From the NCBI GenBank assembly GCA_900550935.1, contig URUD01000072.1, positions 1-10,245 on the forward strand: a stretch of 10,245 nt of DNA. Reading direction: 5' to 3'. The stretch comes from an uncultured Roseburia sp. (GTDB lineage: Bacteria > Bacillota > Clostridia > Lachnospirales > Lachnospiraceae). Numbering within the stretch: the first letter of the stretch is position 1; the number at the start of each line of letters is the position of its first letter. The notes beneath the pieces are model-generated. The model was not told where the DNA came from, searched no databases, and worked only from the letters and a program-made list of their open reading frames with translations. This document shows positions 1 through 6,628 of the stretch, one piece after another. The translations under genes were made by a program, and so were the position numbers.

Positions 1-3
1 CGT

Positions 4-1083
4 ATGAAAAGAATCGGAATGTTGACAAGCGGCGGCGACTGTCAGGCACTGAATGCTGCTATGCGTGGTGTGGTAAAAGGTTTGAGTGAAAATGTTGATG
101 AACTTGAGATATACGGATTTCACAATGGATACAAAGGGCTGATCTATGGAGATTACCGTCTTTTGACTTCAGCAGATTTTTCTGGAATCCTCACGAAAGG
201 TGGAACAATCTTAGGATCTTCCCGTCAGCCATTCAAACAGATGCGTGTGCCGGATGAGAAAGGTCTGGATAAGGTTGAGGCTATGAAGCAGACTTACTAT
301 AAGCTCTGCCTGGACTGTCTTGTCATCCTTGGAGGAAACGGAACACAGAAAACAGCCAATCTGTTACGAGAAGAGGGATTGAATATCATTCATCTTCCAA
401 AGACCATTGATAATGACATCTATGGTACAGATATGACATTTGGATTCCAGAGCGCAGTAAATATTGCCACAAACGCAATTGACTGTATCCATACAACAGC
501 AACTTCTCATGGCCGTGTATTTATTGTGGAGATTATGGGTCATAAGGTTGGAAGCCTGACCCTTCATGCAGGTATCGCAGGTGGTGCAGATATTATCCTG
601 ATTCCTGAAATTCCGTATGATATCAAGAAGGTATGTGCTGCAATTGACAAACGTAATAAGGAAGGCAAACGCTTCACGATCCTTGCAGTAGCAGAAGGTG
701 CGATCTCCAGGGAGGATGCAGAACTTCCGAAGAAGAAATACAAAGAGAAACTCGAAGAAAGAGCGAAGAAATATCCGTCCGTTTCTTATGAGATCGCAGA
801 TCAGATCTTAAAAGAGACCGGGGTGGAAGTGCGTGTTACCGTTCCGGGACATACCCAGAGAGGCGGCAGCCCATGCCCATACGACAGAGTGCTCTGCACC
901 AGACTTGGCTCTGCAGCAGCAAAGGCGATCATCGACGAAGACTATGGCAACATGATCGCGATGGTAAACGGCAAAACGAAGCGTGTTCCGCTCGGCGAAG
1001 TCGCAGGCAGATTAAAGACGGTAGATCCGGATTGCCAGATGATAAAAGAGGCAAAACGTATCGGCATCAGCTTTGGCGACTAG
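4..1083 (+). CDS. pfkA: 6-phosphofructokinase (PfkA family, likely ATP-dependent)
   Basis: Phosphorylates fructose 6-phosphate to fructose 1,6-bisphosphate, the committed step of glycolysis, in the cytoplasm. The 359-residue protein has the family motifs in order: TSGGDCQALNAA at 8-19, GGNGT at 110-114, PKTIDND at 132-138 (catalytic Asp region), MGH at 178-180, PE at 201-202 and the substrate-binding GHTQRGG at 282-288. Gly113 aligns with E. coli Gly104, which favours ATP rather than pyrophosphate as donor. Lys133, where E. coli has Gly124, is the residue seen in pyrophosphate-type and some ATP-type long PFKs, so donor assignment is an inference. Asn112 stands where E. coli has the Mg-linked Asp103. 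The start is the canonical MKRIGMLTSGGD; its ribosome binding site lies outside the window. dnaX follows after 33 bases without a terminator, so co-transcription is likely. Confidence 0.95.
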   Translation: MKRIGMLTSGGDCQALNAAMRGVVKGLSENVDELEIYGFHNGYKGLIYGDYRLLTSADFSGILTKGGTILGSSRQPFKQMRVPDEKGLDKVEAMKQTYYKLCLDCLVILGGNGTQKTANLLREEGLNIIHLPKTIDNDIYGTDMTFGFQSAVNIATNAIDCIHTTATSHGRVFIVEIMGHKVGSLTLHAGIAGGADIILIPEIPYDIKKVCAAIDKRNKEGKRFTILAVAEGAISREDAELPKKKYKEKLEERAKKYPSVSYEIADQILKETGVEVRVTVPGHTQRGGSPCPYDRVLCTRLGSAAAKAIIDEDYGNMIAMVNGKTKRVPLGEVAGRLKTVDPDCQMIKEAKRIGISFGD

Positions 1084-1116
1084 AATTTAAAATGATACAG
1101 TAAAAGAGGAATTAAA

Positions 1117-2691
1117 ATGTCATATACGGCGTTATACCGTAAGTTCCGTCCACAGGAATTTGAGGATGTAAAAGGGCAGGAACATATTGTTACAACATTA
1201 AAAAATCAGATCAAGGCAGACCGCATCGGACATGCCTATCTGTTTTGTGGAACCAGGGGAACAGGTAAGACAACAATCGCCAAGATCTTTGCAAGGGCGG
1301 TCAACTGCGAGCATCCGGTGGATGGCAGCCCCTGTGGGGAATGTCCGAGCTGCCGTGCGATCGCAGCGGGAAGTTCCATGAATGTGATCGAGATCGACGC
1401 GGCATCCAACAACGGTGTGGATAACATCCGTCAGATCCGGGAAGAAGTGGAATACCGGCCTACCGAAGGAAAATATAAAGTCTATATCATAGACGAGGTG
1501 CATATGCTCTCCATAGGTGCGTTCAATGCTCTCTTAAAGACACTTGAAGAGCCACCTTCCTATGTAATGTTTATCCTGGCAACAACAGAAGCACATAAGA
1601 TACCGATCACCATATTGTCCCGCTGCCAGAGATATGATTTCCGCCGGATCTCGATCGATACGATAGCAGGAAGATTAATGGAGCTCATGCAGATCGAGCA
1701 GGTGCCGGTAGAGGAGCGTGCGATCCGCTATATTGCAAAGGCGGCAGATGGCTCCATGCGAGATGCACTGAGTTTGCTGGATCAATGTATCGCATTTTAT
1801 CTGGGACAGGAACTGACCTACGATAAAGTCCTTGAGACTTTAGGTGCAGTAGATACTGAGATATTCAGCCGACTGTTGCGGGAGATCCTTGCAAAAAATG
1901 TGACGGAAGCGATCAAAGTCATTGATGAGATGGTCATCGAGGGCAGGGAATTAGGGCAGTTTGTGACCGATTTTACCTGGTATCTGCGCAACCTTATGCT
2001 CGTGCAGAGTTCCGACCATATGGAGGATATTTTAGATATTTCCACAGAAAATCTCGCACTGCTCAAAGAAGAGGCAGAGATGGTGGATACCGGGATCTTA
2101 ATGCGCTATATCCGTATCTTCTCAGAACTGGGCAGCCAGATCAAATATGCAAACCAGAAGCGTATTTTAATTGAGATCGCAGTAATAAAACTGTGTAAAC
2201 CGGAGATGGAAAAAGATTACACGTCCTTACTGGACCGGGTGGACAGTCTCGAAAAGAAGATTGAACAGGGTGTTATGATAGCACCCCAAAGTGCCAGGCA
2301 GGGCAGTGAGAGAGCAGAAGCCGGTGGAACAGAAGAAAAAAAGGCAGAACTGCCCAAAGCAATCCCGGATGACATCAGACAGATCATCGGAAGCTGGAGT
2401 GGCATCCTTTCCCAAATGTCAGGAATTACCAAGACCTACTTAAAGATGGCAACACCATCCTTAGGGCAGGGCGATACCCTGTTGCTGCTGTTTGAGGATG
2501 CCAATGCTTATTCTTACATTAGTGAAAATCGCGCAGGCTGTCAGGACGACTTTAAGGAAGCGATTGCAGAAAGGGTTGGCAAAGAGGTAGAACTTCTGGT
2601 ACAATTAAACGATACTGGGCATCCGAATGATACAGTAGCTCCGGATTTGCGCCAGATCATTCAATTTGATATTGAAGAAGAAGATTTTTAA
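1117..2691 (+). CDS. dnaX: DNA polymerase III subunit gamma/tau
   Basis: AAA+ ATPase of the replicative clamp loader; it opens and loads the beta sliding clamp and, as tau, bridges the clamp loader to the polymerase. The 524-residue protein shows Walker A GTRGTGKT at 45-52, four zinc-binding cysteines (C64, C73, C76, C79) at the positions known from E. coli, Walker B IIDEVH at 124-129, sensor 1 ATTE at 155-158, the SRC arginine-finger motif at 168-170 and a sensor-2 helix around GSMRDALSLLDQ (212-223). The collar domain ends near residue 362, followed by a short predicted coiled coil (368-385), a polar linker to about 412, and a C-terminal domain. AGAGGA at 1105-1110 serves the ATG at 1117. 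The linker carries an in-phase A AAA AAG slippery heptamer (see the separate entry), so a shorter gamma-like product of about 418 residues is possible. ybaB follows after 14 bases. Confidence 0.97.
   Translation: MSYTALYRKFRPQEFEDVKGQEHIVTTLKNQIKADRIGHAYLFCGTRGTGKTTIAKIFARAVNCEHPVDGSPCGECPSCRAIAAGSSMNVIEIDAASNNGVDNIRQIREEVEYRPTEGKYKVYIIDEVHMLSIGAFNALLKTLEEPPSYVMFILATTEAHKIPITILSRCQRYDFRRISIDTIAGRLMELMQIEQVPVEERAIRYIAKAADGSMRDALSLLDQCIAFYLGQELTYDKVLETLGAVDTEIFSRLLREILAKNVTEAIKVIDEMVIEGRELGQFVTDFTWYLRNLMLVQSSDHMEDILDISTENLALLKEEAEMVDTGILMRYIRIFSELGSQIKYANQKRILIEIAVIKLCKPEMEKDYTSLLDRVDSLEKKIEQGVMIAPQSARQGSERAEAGGTEEKKAELPKAIPDDIRQIIGSWSGILSQMSGITKTYLKMATPSLGQGDTLLLLFEDANAYSYISENRAGCQDDFKEAIAERVGKEVELLVQLNDTGHPNDTVAPDLRQIIQFDIEEEDF
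2337..2343 (+). other. candidate -1 ribosomal frameshift site in dnaX
   Basis: The dnaX zero-frame codons here are GAA AAA AAG (residues 407-409), which read as the slippery heptamer A AAA AAG in the correct phase, the same heptamer used by E. coli dnaX. After a -1 slip, nine codons (G R T A Q S N P G) follow before TGA at 2370-2372, giving a product of about 418 residues that keeps the AAA+ and collar domains and loses the C-terminal domain. E. coli gamma is 431 residues. A weak Shine-Dalgarno-like GGTGG lies at 2323-2327, nine bases upstream. Downstream, a 4-base-pair hairpin (GGCA/TGCC, 2343-2354) abuts the site, and a 7-base-pair stem with one bulge (2365-2372 with 2384-2390) starts about 21 bases on, farther than usual stimulators. 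The seven-A run could also allow transcriptional slippage. Function is inferred. Confidence 0.5.
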
Positions 2692-2692
2692 C

Positions 2693-2697
2693 GGAGG
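2693..2697 (+). promoter_or_regulatory. ribosome binding site of ybaB
   Basis: A perfect GGAGG one base after the dnaX stop codon and eight bases before the ybaB ATG at 2706. It fixes the ybaB start and shows tight coupling of the two genes on one transcript. Confidence 0.85.
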
Positions 2698-2705
2698 AAA
2701 CAAAC

Positions 2706-3053
2706 ATGGCAAAGAGAGGCGGTTTTCCGGGTGGTATGCCTGGAAATATGAATAATCTGATGAAACAGGCACAGAAAATGCAGCGTCAGATGGAAGAAGC
2801 ACAGAAAGAATTAGAAGAAAAAGAGATCACAGCTACCGCAGGCGGCGGAGCAGTCGAAGTTACCGTTTCCGGTAAAAAAGAGATCACGAAAGTCAAATTA
2901 TCCGAGGAAGTTGTAGACCCGGATGACATCGAGATGTTAGAGGATCTGATCATGGCGGCGACCAATGAAGCACTTCGTCAGTTAGACGAGTTCTCATCCA
3001 GCTCTATGGCAAAGATCACCGGTGGAATGGGTGGATTAGGCGGAATGTTCTAA
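2706..3053 (+). CDS. YbaB/EbfC family nucleoid-associated protein
   Basis: Small dimeric DNA-binding protein of the YbaB/EbfC family, thought to coat or organise the nucleoid; its gene commonly lies between dnaX and recR. The 115-residue product has the typical layout: a Gly/Met-rich N-terminus, a charged helix from about residue 14 (NMNNLMKQAQKMQRQMEEAQKEL), a beta region (TATAGGGAVEVTVSGKKEITKVKL, about 43-66), the VVDPDDIEMLEDLIMAATNEALRQ helix and a Gly/Met-rich tail ending GGLGGMF. Length is normal for the family. It is the last gene of the pfkA-dnaX-ybaB unit, with an intrinsic terminator immediately after it. Family assignment is secure; the exact cellular role is less well established. 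Confidence 0.95.
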   Translation: MAKRGGFPGGMPGNMNNLMKQAQKMQRQMEEAQKELEEKEITATAGGGAVEVTVSGKKEITKVKLSEEVVDPDDIEMLEDLIMAATNEALRQLDEFSSSSMAKITGGMGGLGGMF

Positions 3054-3057
3054 GAAG

Positions 3058-3093
3058 AAACAGCAGGAAACAGATGCGTTCCTGCTGTTTTTT
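3058..3093 (+). terminator. intrinsic terminator after ybaB
   Basis: A 12-base-pair perfect stem, AAACAGCAGGAA (3058-3069) with TTCCTGCTGTTT (3079-3090), a 9-base loop and a T-run at 3088-3093. It ends the pfkA-dnaX-ybaB transcript four bases after the ybaB stop. Read from the minus strand, the stem is followed by a broken T-rich stretch, so it may also weakly terminate the converging DUF6062-like gene that ends at 3121. Confidence 0.93.
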
Positions 3094-3120
3094 GCTTTAT
3101 GCGAGCAGCACGTGCACATC

Positions 3121-3903
3121 TTAATAATCGGCACGGAATACCTCATCTGCTGGATAGCCGCCGGCACATTTCTGCATGCCGCGCTGGATGCTGTCTGCGG
3201 AGGTGCCCCAGTCTTTGTCCTTGTTGCGGTAGTCATTTTTCTCAACGAACCAGGAAACTTCCTTTTGCAGACGGTCCAGATTCTGTTCCATCAGGGAAAA
3301 GGCTTTCGGACAAAAAACCTTGCGCTCGGCATCGGTCAGCTTGTTTTCGGCAGCTTCGATCAGATCCCCGAAATGAGGCAGGCAAAAACCTTTACTATGT
3401 TCAAACATTTCCTGAAATTCCTCGTTTTTCTTGTACAGATCAAAGAAAGTATCCAGATAACGGCCGTAGATCTGGTTAAAGTGGTCACACACATAACAAC
3501 TGGTCGTTTTGGCAGAAATAAAGGAGCCAAGAGCTGTCTTCGGTGCGGCATCCGAGGTCACATCAGTTTTTTTCAAACGTTTCATGAGGCTTGTTTTGCC
3601 GGGCACAAAGGAATCCATTTCTTTTTTGAGTTCGGCATTTAGTTTTTTTAAATGCGTGCTTAAGATGAGCGCATTTCCGAGACGGTTTCCGTAATCATAC
3701 ATCATTTTAAAATGGTGGCGGCAGAAGCCGATCTCATCGGTTTTTTCGCGGATATCATCCTCCATATAGGCAGAACCCAGGATGAAAGAGACGGCGTGCT
3801 GCTCAGCTTTTCGTTCTAAATTGCAGAAGGGACATTCATCGTCTGCCTTAAAAGCATCAATTAAAGGGATCGTTGCAATATTTTCTCTCATAAGAATAAC
3901 CAT
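3121..3903 (-). CDS. DUF6062-like protein with two CxxC/GFCxxH modules
   Basis: Function unknown; I recognise the DUF6062 pattern from MRENIATIPLIDAF, the CPFC-LER start and GFCRHH...YDYGNRLGNAL. The 260-residue protein has no signal peptide or membrane segment and is probably cytoplasmic. Two similar modules are visible: C24-x2-C27 then GF-C61-x2-H64, and C136-x2-C139 then GF-C174-x2-H177, with 33 and 34 residues between the CxxC and the GFC cysteine. This suggests two Cys3His metal (probably zinc) sites from an internal duplication. The gene runs against its neighbours, between ybaB and recR. The start is uncertain: the first ATG (3903) has AAAGG only one base upstream, while the second ATG (3891), giving MRENIATIP, would be 13 bases from it and may be the conserved family start. 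A minus-strand promoter and an overlapping dyad precede it. Confidence 0.85.
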   Translation of the reverse strand: MVILMRENIATIPLIDAFKADDECPFCNLERKAEQHAVSFILGSAYMEDDIREKTDEIGFCRHHFKMMYDYGNRLGNALILSTHLKKLNAELKKEMDSFVPGKTSLMKRLKKTDVTSDAAPKTALGSFISAKTTSCYVCDHFNQIYGRYLDTFFDLYKKNEEFQEMFEHSKGFCLPHFGDLIEAAENKLTDAERKVFCPKAFSLMEQNLDRLQKEVSWFVEKNDYRNKDKDWGTSADSIQRGMQKCAGGYPADEVFRADY

Positions 3904-3913
3904 GCCTTTCCGG

Positions 3914-3941
3914 TTTTATAAAGAAAGTATACTTTATAAAA
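3914..3941. promoter_or_regulatory. AT-rich perfect dyad, possible operator
   Basis: TTTTATAAAG (3914-3923) and CTTTATAAAA (3932-3941) are perfect inverted repeats separated by 8 bases. Overlapping this is the 12-base palindrome AAAGTATACTTT (3924-3935), and a further related AAGTATAG half follows at 3941-3948. The dyad sits just downstream of the -10 of the proposed minus-strand promoter, covering its likely start site, which is where a repressor would act. Because AT-rich promoters often contain such patterns by chance, the operator role is inference. Confidence 0.35.
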
Positions 3942-3970
3942 AGTATAGAAGAAAAGAAAGCACCATGCAA
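3942..3970 (-). promoter_or_regulatory. predicted promoter of the DUF6062-like gene
   Basis: On the minus strand, TTGCAT (3970-3965) and TATACT (3947-3942) are separated by 17 bases. The -10 matches consensus at five of six positions, the -35 at three. The expected start site near 3935 would leave about a 32-base leader before the ATG at 3903. It lies back to back with the recR promoter, 14 bases between the two -35 elements. Confidence 0.45.
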
Positions 3971-3984
3971 CCGGAAAAAGGAAC

Positions 3985-4013
3985 TTGTAAAAAATCCGTT
4001 TATCCAGTAAGAT
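3985..4013 (+). promoter_or_regulatory. predicted promoter of recR-transketolase unit
   Basis: TTGTAA (3985-3990) and TAAGAT (4008-4013) are separated by 17 bases, each matching sigma-A consensus at four of six or better. The start site would be near 4020, giving a leader of about 55 bases. That leader contains an inverted repeat, ATTTGG (4025-4030) with CCAAAT (4042-4047), which can extend to a 9-base-pair hairpin including one G-U pair, with a five-base loop. Confidence 0.5.
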
Positions 4014-4075
4014 AGAAAGAGTGTATTTGGGATACTATATTCCAAATCATGAAACAGCAGAAAATGAGGGAGAAA

Positions 4076-4672
4076 ATGGATTACTATAGCAGACAAATCA
4101 GCAAATTAATACAAGAATTGTCCGCACTGCCCGGTATTGGTTCGAAATCAGCACAGCGTTTAGCATTTCATATTTTAAACATGCCGGAAAAAGAGGTGGA
4201 AGGACTTGCGTCCGCCATTGTAGATGCCAGGAAAAATGTACGCTACTGTAAAGAGTGCTTTACCCTCACAGATGAAGAACTGTGTCCAATCTGCAGGGAT
4301 GCGGGAAGAAACCACAAGACCATTATGGTTGTGGAAACCACCAGAGACTTAGCGGCATATGAAAAAACAGGAAAATACGATGGTGTTTATCATGTGCTCC
4401 ATGGTGCGATATCACCGATGCTTGGAATAGGACCAAACGATATCAAGTTAAAAGAACTAATGCAGCGCTTACAGCAGGATGTGGATGAGGTGATCATTGC
4501 AACCAATTCCAGCTTAGAGGGAGAAACGACTGCGATGTATATCAGTAAACTGATCAAACCAACCGGAATAAAAGTGACACGGATCGCAAGTGGTGTGCCG
4601 GTCGGAGGTGATCTGGAATATATTGATGAAGTAACACTGCTCAGGGCATTAGAGGGCAGAACAGAGTTATAA
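4076..4672 (+). CDS. recR: recombination mediator protein RecR
   Basis: Works with RecO (and RecF) to load RecA onto SSB-coated single-stranded DNA during gap repair; cytoplasmic, forms a ring-shaped clamp on DNA. The 198-residue product matches the usual family length. It shows a helix-hairpin-helix around LPGIGSKSAQRLAFHIL (18-34), a four-cysteine zinc site (C58, C61, C70, C73), a Toprim domain from about residue 82 (VVE with E87; TNSSLEGE 143-150) and the Walker-B-like GVPVGGDLEYID at 173-184. I chose the ATG at 4076, preceded by GAGGGAG, because it gives the conserved MDYYSRQISKL start. An in-frame ATG at 4049 would add nine residues (MKQQKMREK) and lacks a comparable site upstream. It is separated from ybaB by the antisense DUF6062-like gene, and is followed after 30 bases by the transketolase genes. 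Confidence 0.96.
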   Translation: MDYYSRQISKLIQELSALPGIGSKSAQRLAFHILNMPEKEVEGLASAIVDARKNVRYCKECFTLTDEELCPICRDAGRNHKTIMVVETTRDLAAYEKTGKYDGVYHVLHGAISPMLGIGPNDIKLKELMQRLQQDVDEVIIATNSSLEGETTAMYISKLIKPTGIKVTRIASGVPVGGDLEYIDEVTLLRALEGRTEL

Positions 4673-4702
4673 CATAAGATTCAAGAAAGGAAGCAGACAA
4701 AT

Positions 4703-5539
4703 ATGACAAATCTGGAACTTAGGAAAATTGCAAACGAAGTCCGTAAGGGCATCGTGACATCAGTACACAGCGCGAAAGCTGGACATCCCGGCGGATCGCT
4801 GTCGGCAGCAGACATCTTTACTTATCTGTATTTTGAGGAGATGAATATTGATCCTGCAAATCCAAAGATGGCAGATCGCGATCGCTTCGTACTGTCTAAA
4901 GGGCATACAGCACCGGGACTTTACTCTGTATTAGCAGAAAGAGGATTTTTCCCGAAGGAAGATTTAGTAACACTGCGTCATACAGGATCTTATTTACAGG
5001 GACATCCGGATATGAAACACATTCCGGGCGTTGATATGTCATCCGGTTCTTTGGGACAGGGGCTTTCTGTTGCAGCGGGAATGGCAGCAGCAGGCAAGTT
5101 CGATAAAAAAGATTACCGTGTCTACGCACTTTGCGGAGATGGTGAGATCCAGGAGGGACAGATCTGGGAGGCAGCTATGTGGGCAGGTTTCCGGAAACTG
5201 GACAATCTGGTTGTTATTGTGGACAACAACAACTTGCAGATCGACGGCAGTGTGGATGAAGTATGTTCTCCGTATCCGATCGATAAGAAATTCGAAGCAT
5301 TCAACTTCCATACCATCAATATCAACGGAAATGATTTTGATGAGATACGTGCGGCATTTAAAGAGGCGAGAGAGACCAAGGGAATGCCGACTGCGATCAT
5401 TGCAAAGACTTTAAAAGGAAAAGGCGTATCCTTTATGGAAAATGAAGTGGACTGGCACGGAAAAGCACCAAATGATGAGCAGTATGCAGTCGCAATGGCA
5501 GACTTGGAGAAAGTGGGGGAAGCATTATGTCAGAAGTAA
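4703..5539 (+). CDS. transketolase, N-terminal subunit (thiamine diphosphate-binding)
   Basis: One half of a split transketolase, which transfers two-carbon units between sugar phosphates in the non-oxidative pentose phosphate pathway. The 278 residues cover the pyrophosphate-binding domain: GHPGGSLS at 28-35, SKGH at 65-68, QGHPD at 99-103, GSLGQGLS at 115-122, and the thiamine-diphosphate motif GDGEIQEGQ at 145-153 ending in DNNN at 174-177, with His252 near the end. An AAAGGAAG site precedes the ATG. Full-length transketolases of about 650 residues carry this and the next gene's product as one chain. The stop codon lies inside the following gene, a 13-base overlap that suggests translational coupling for one-to-one assembly. 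Because only 30 bases separate it from recR, it is probably on the recR transcript. Confidence 0.94.
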   Translation: MTNLELRKIANEVRKGIVTSVHSAKAGHPGGSLSAADIFTYLYFEEMNIDPANPKMADRDRFVLSKGHTAPGLYSVLAERGFFPKEDLVTLRHTGSYLQGHPDMKHIPGVDMSSGSLGQGLSVAAGMAAAGKFDKKDYRVYALCGDGEIQEGQIWEAAMWAGFRKLDNLVVIVDNNNLQIDGSVDEVCSPYPIDKKFEAFNFHTININGNDFDEIRAAFKEARETKGMPTAIIAKTLKGKGVSFMENEVDWHGKAPNDEQYAVAMADLEKVGEALCQK

Positions 5540-6468
5540 AGAAGATCGCAACCAGAGAGAGCTACGGAAATGCACTCGTAGAAGTGGGAAAAGAGCATGA
5601 GGATCTGATTGTACTGGATGCAGACCTTGCGGGAGCAACCAAAACCAATATTTTTAAAAAAGCATTTCCGGAACGTCATTGGGATATCGGAATTGCAGAG
5701 GCGAATATGACCGGAATCGCAGCAGGACTTGCTACCTGCGGCAAAGTACCATTTATCAGTTCCTTTGCAATGTTTGCAGCAGGAAGAAACTTCGAACAGG
5801 TGCGTAACTCCATCGGATATCCGCATCTGAACGTTAAGATCGGGGCAACCCATGCCGGAATTTCCGTAGGAGAGGACGGAGCGACGCATCAGTGTCTCGA
5901 AGATATCGCATTGATGCGCACCATTCCGGGAATGGTAGTCATCAACCCGGCAGATGATGTTGAAGCAAGGGCAGCCGTTCATGCAGCATACGACCATGTA
6001 GGACCGGTATACCTGAGATTTGGACGTTTGCCGGTTCCGGTATTCAACGATGAGGCAACTTATAAATTTGAGATCGGAAAAGGGGTTGTATTAAAAGAGG
6101 GAACCGATGTGACGATCTTTGCAACCGGCTTATGCGTAAAAGAGGCACTGGAGGCAGAGAAAATGCTTGCAGCAGACGGCATTCATGCAGAGATCATTAA
6201 CATCCATACCATCAAACCAATCGACAGGGAACTGGTTGTAGCATCTGCAAAGAAGACAGGAAAAGTCGTAACGGTGGAGGAACATTCCGTGATCGGCGGA
6301 CTTGGAAGTGCCGTATGTGATGTACTCTGCGAAGAGGCACCGACAAAGGTCTTGAAAATAGGTGTCAATGACGTCTTTGGTGAGTCAGGACCGGCATTGG
6401 AACTGCTTCACAAATACGAACTGGACGGAGAGGGAATCTACAAGAAAGTCAAAGCATTTGTAAAATAA
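5527..6468 (+). CDS. transketolase, C-terminal subunit
   Basis: Second half of the split transketolase; it completes the active site at the interface with the N-terminal subunit. The 313 residues contain the pyrimidine-binding domain with the cofactor-activating glutamate E58 in GIAEANM, SSFAMFAAGR at 78-87, GEDGATHQ at 115-122 (His121 aligning with the substrate-binding His of E. coli TktA) and YLRFGR at 162-167. The C-terminal transketolase domain starts near 185 and includes TVEEHSVIGGLGSAV (249-263). A GGGGGA site at 5515-5520, inside the upstream coding sequence, serves the ATG. A related two-subunit 1-deoxyxylulose-5-phosphate synthase is a theoretical alternative, but the motifs fit transketolase. 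A strong terminator follows 13 bases after the stop. Confidence 0.94.
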   Translation: MSEVKKIATRESYGNALVEVGKEHEDLIVLDADLAGATKTNIFKKAFPERHWDIGIAEANMTGIAAGLATCGKVPFISSFAMFAAGRNFEQVRNSIGYPHLNVKIGATHAGISVGEDGATHQCLEDIALMRTIPGMVVINPADDVEARAAVHAAYDHVGPVYLRFGRLPVPVFNDEATYKFEIGKGVVLKEGTDVTIFATGLCVKEALEAEKMLAADGIHAEIINIHTIKPIDRELVVASAKKTGKVVTVEEHSVIGGLGSAVCDVLCEEAPTKVLKIGVNDVFGESGPALELLHKYELDGEGIYKKVKAFVK

Positions 6469-6481
6469 GAGTCGTAAAAGG

Positions 6482-6520
6482 GAAGGTGTCGGAAAGATAG
6501 GTCTGACACCTTCTTTTTTT
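6482..6520 (+). terminator. intrinsic terminator after transketolase genes
   Basis: Stem of 12 pairs including one G-U: 6482-6493 (GAAGGTGTCGGA) with 6502-6513 (TCTGACACCTTC), an 8-base loop and seven Ts at 6514-6520. It closes the recR-transketolase unit. Confidence 0.95.
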
Positions 6521-6628
6521 GTCGAAATGTTTTTTGGAAACGGTACAGGATATACCAAAAAATTTGGACAGGCTGTGCTACCATTTCTTCCAAAGAAAGC
6601 GGTAAAAACCGGGAAAGGAAGAGATGGT

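Noticed and set aside
1198..1503. Minus-strand open frames inside dnaX (and similar ones in the transketolase and LysM genes)
   Set aside because: They mirror well-supported coding sequences on the other strand and have no start signals or recognisable families.
3112..3642. Long plus-strand open frame of 176 codons opposite the DUF6062-like gene
   Set aside because: It is the complement of a gene with clear conserved motifs on the minus strand, has no ribosome binding site and gives no recognisable domain.
4049..4075. Upstream ATG extending RecR by nine residues
   Set aside because: It has no ribosome binding site and lies at the edge of an inverted repeat; the ATG at 4076 has GAGGGAG and gives the conserved N-terminus and normal length.
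5656..5662. AAAAAAG in the C-terminal transketolase gene as another frameshift site
   Set aside because: The reading phase is AAA AAA G, not A AAA AAG, so tandem -1 slippage at the heptamer does not apply, and no shortened product is expected in this enzyme.
6527..6628. Upstream ATG extending the LysM protein by 34 residues
   Set aside because: It begins a few bases after the terminator T-run, lacks a ribosome binding site and the added residues look like translated leader; the ATG at 6629 has AAAGGAAG at proper distance.
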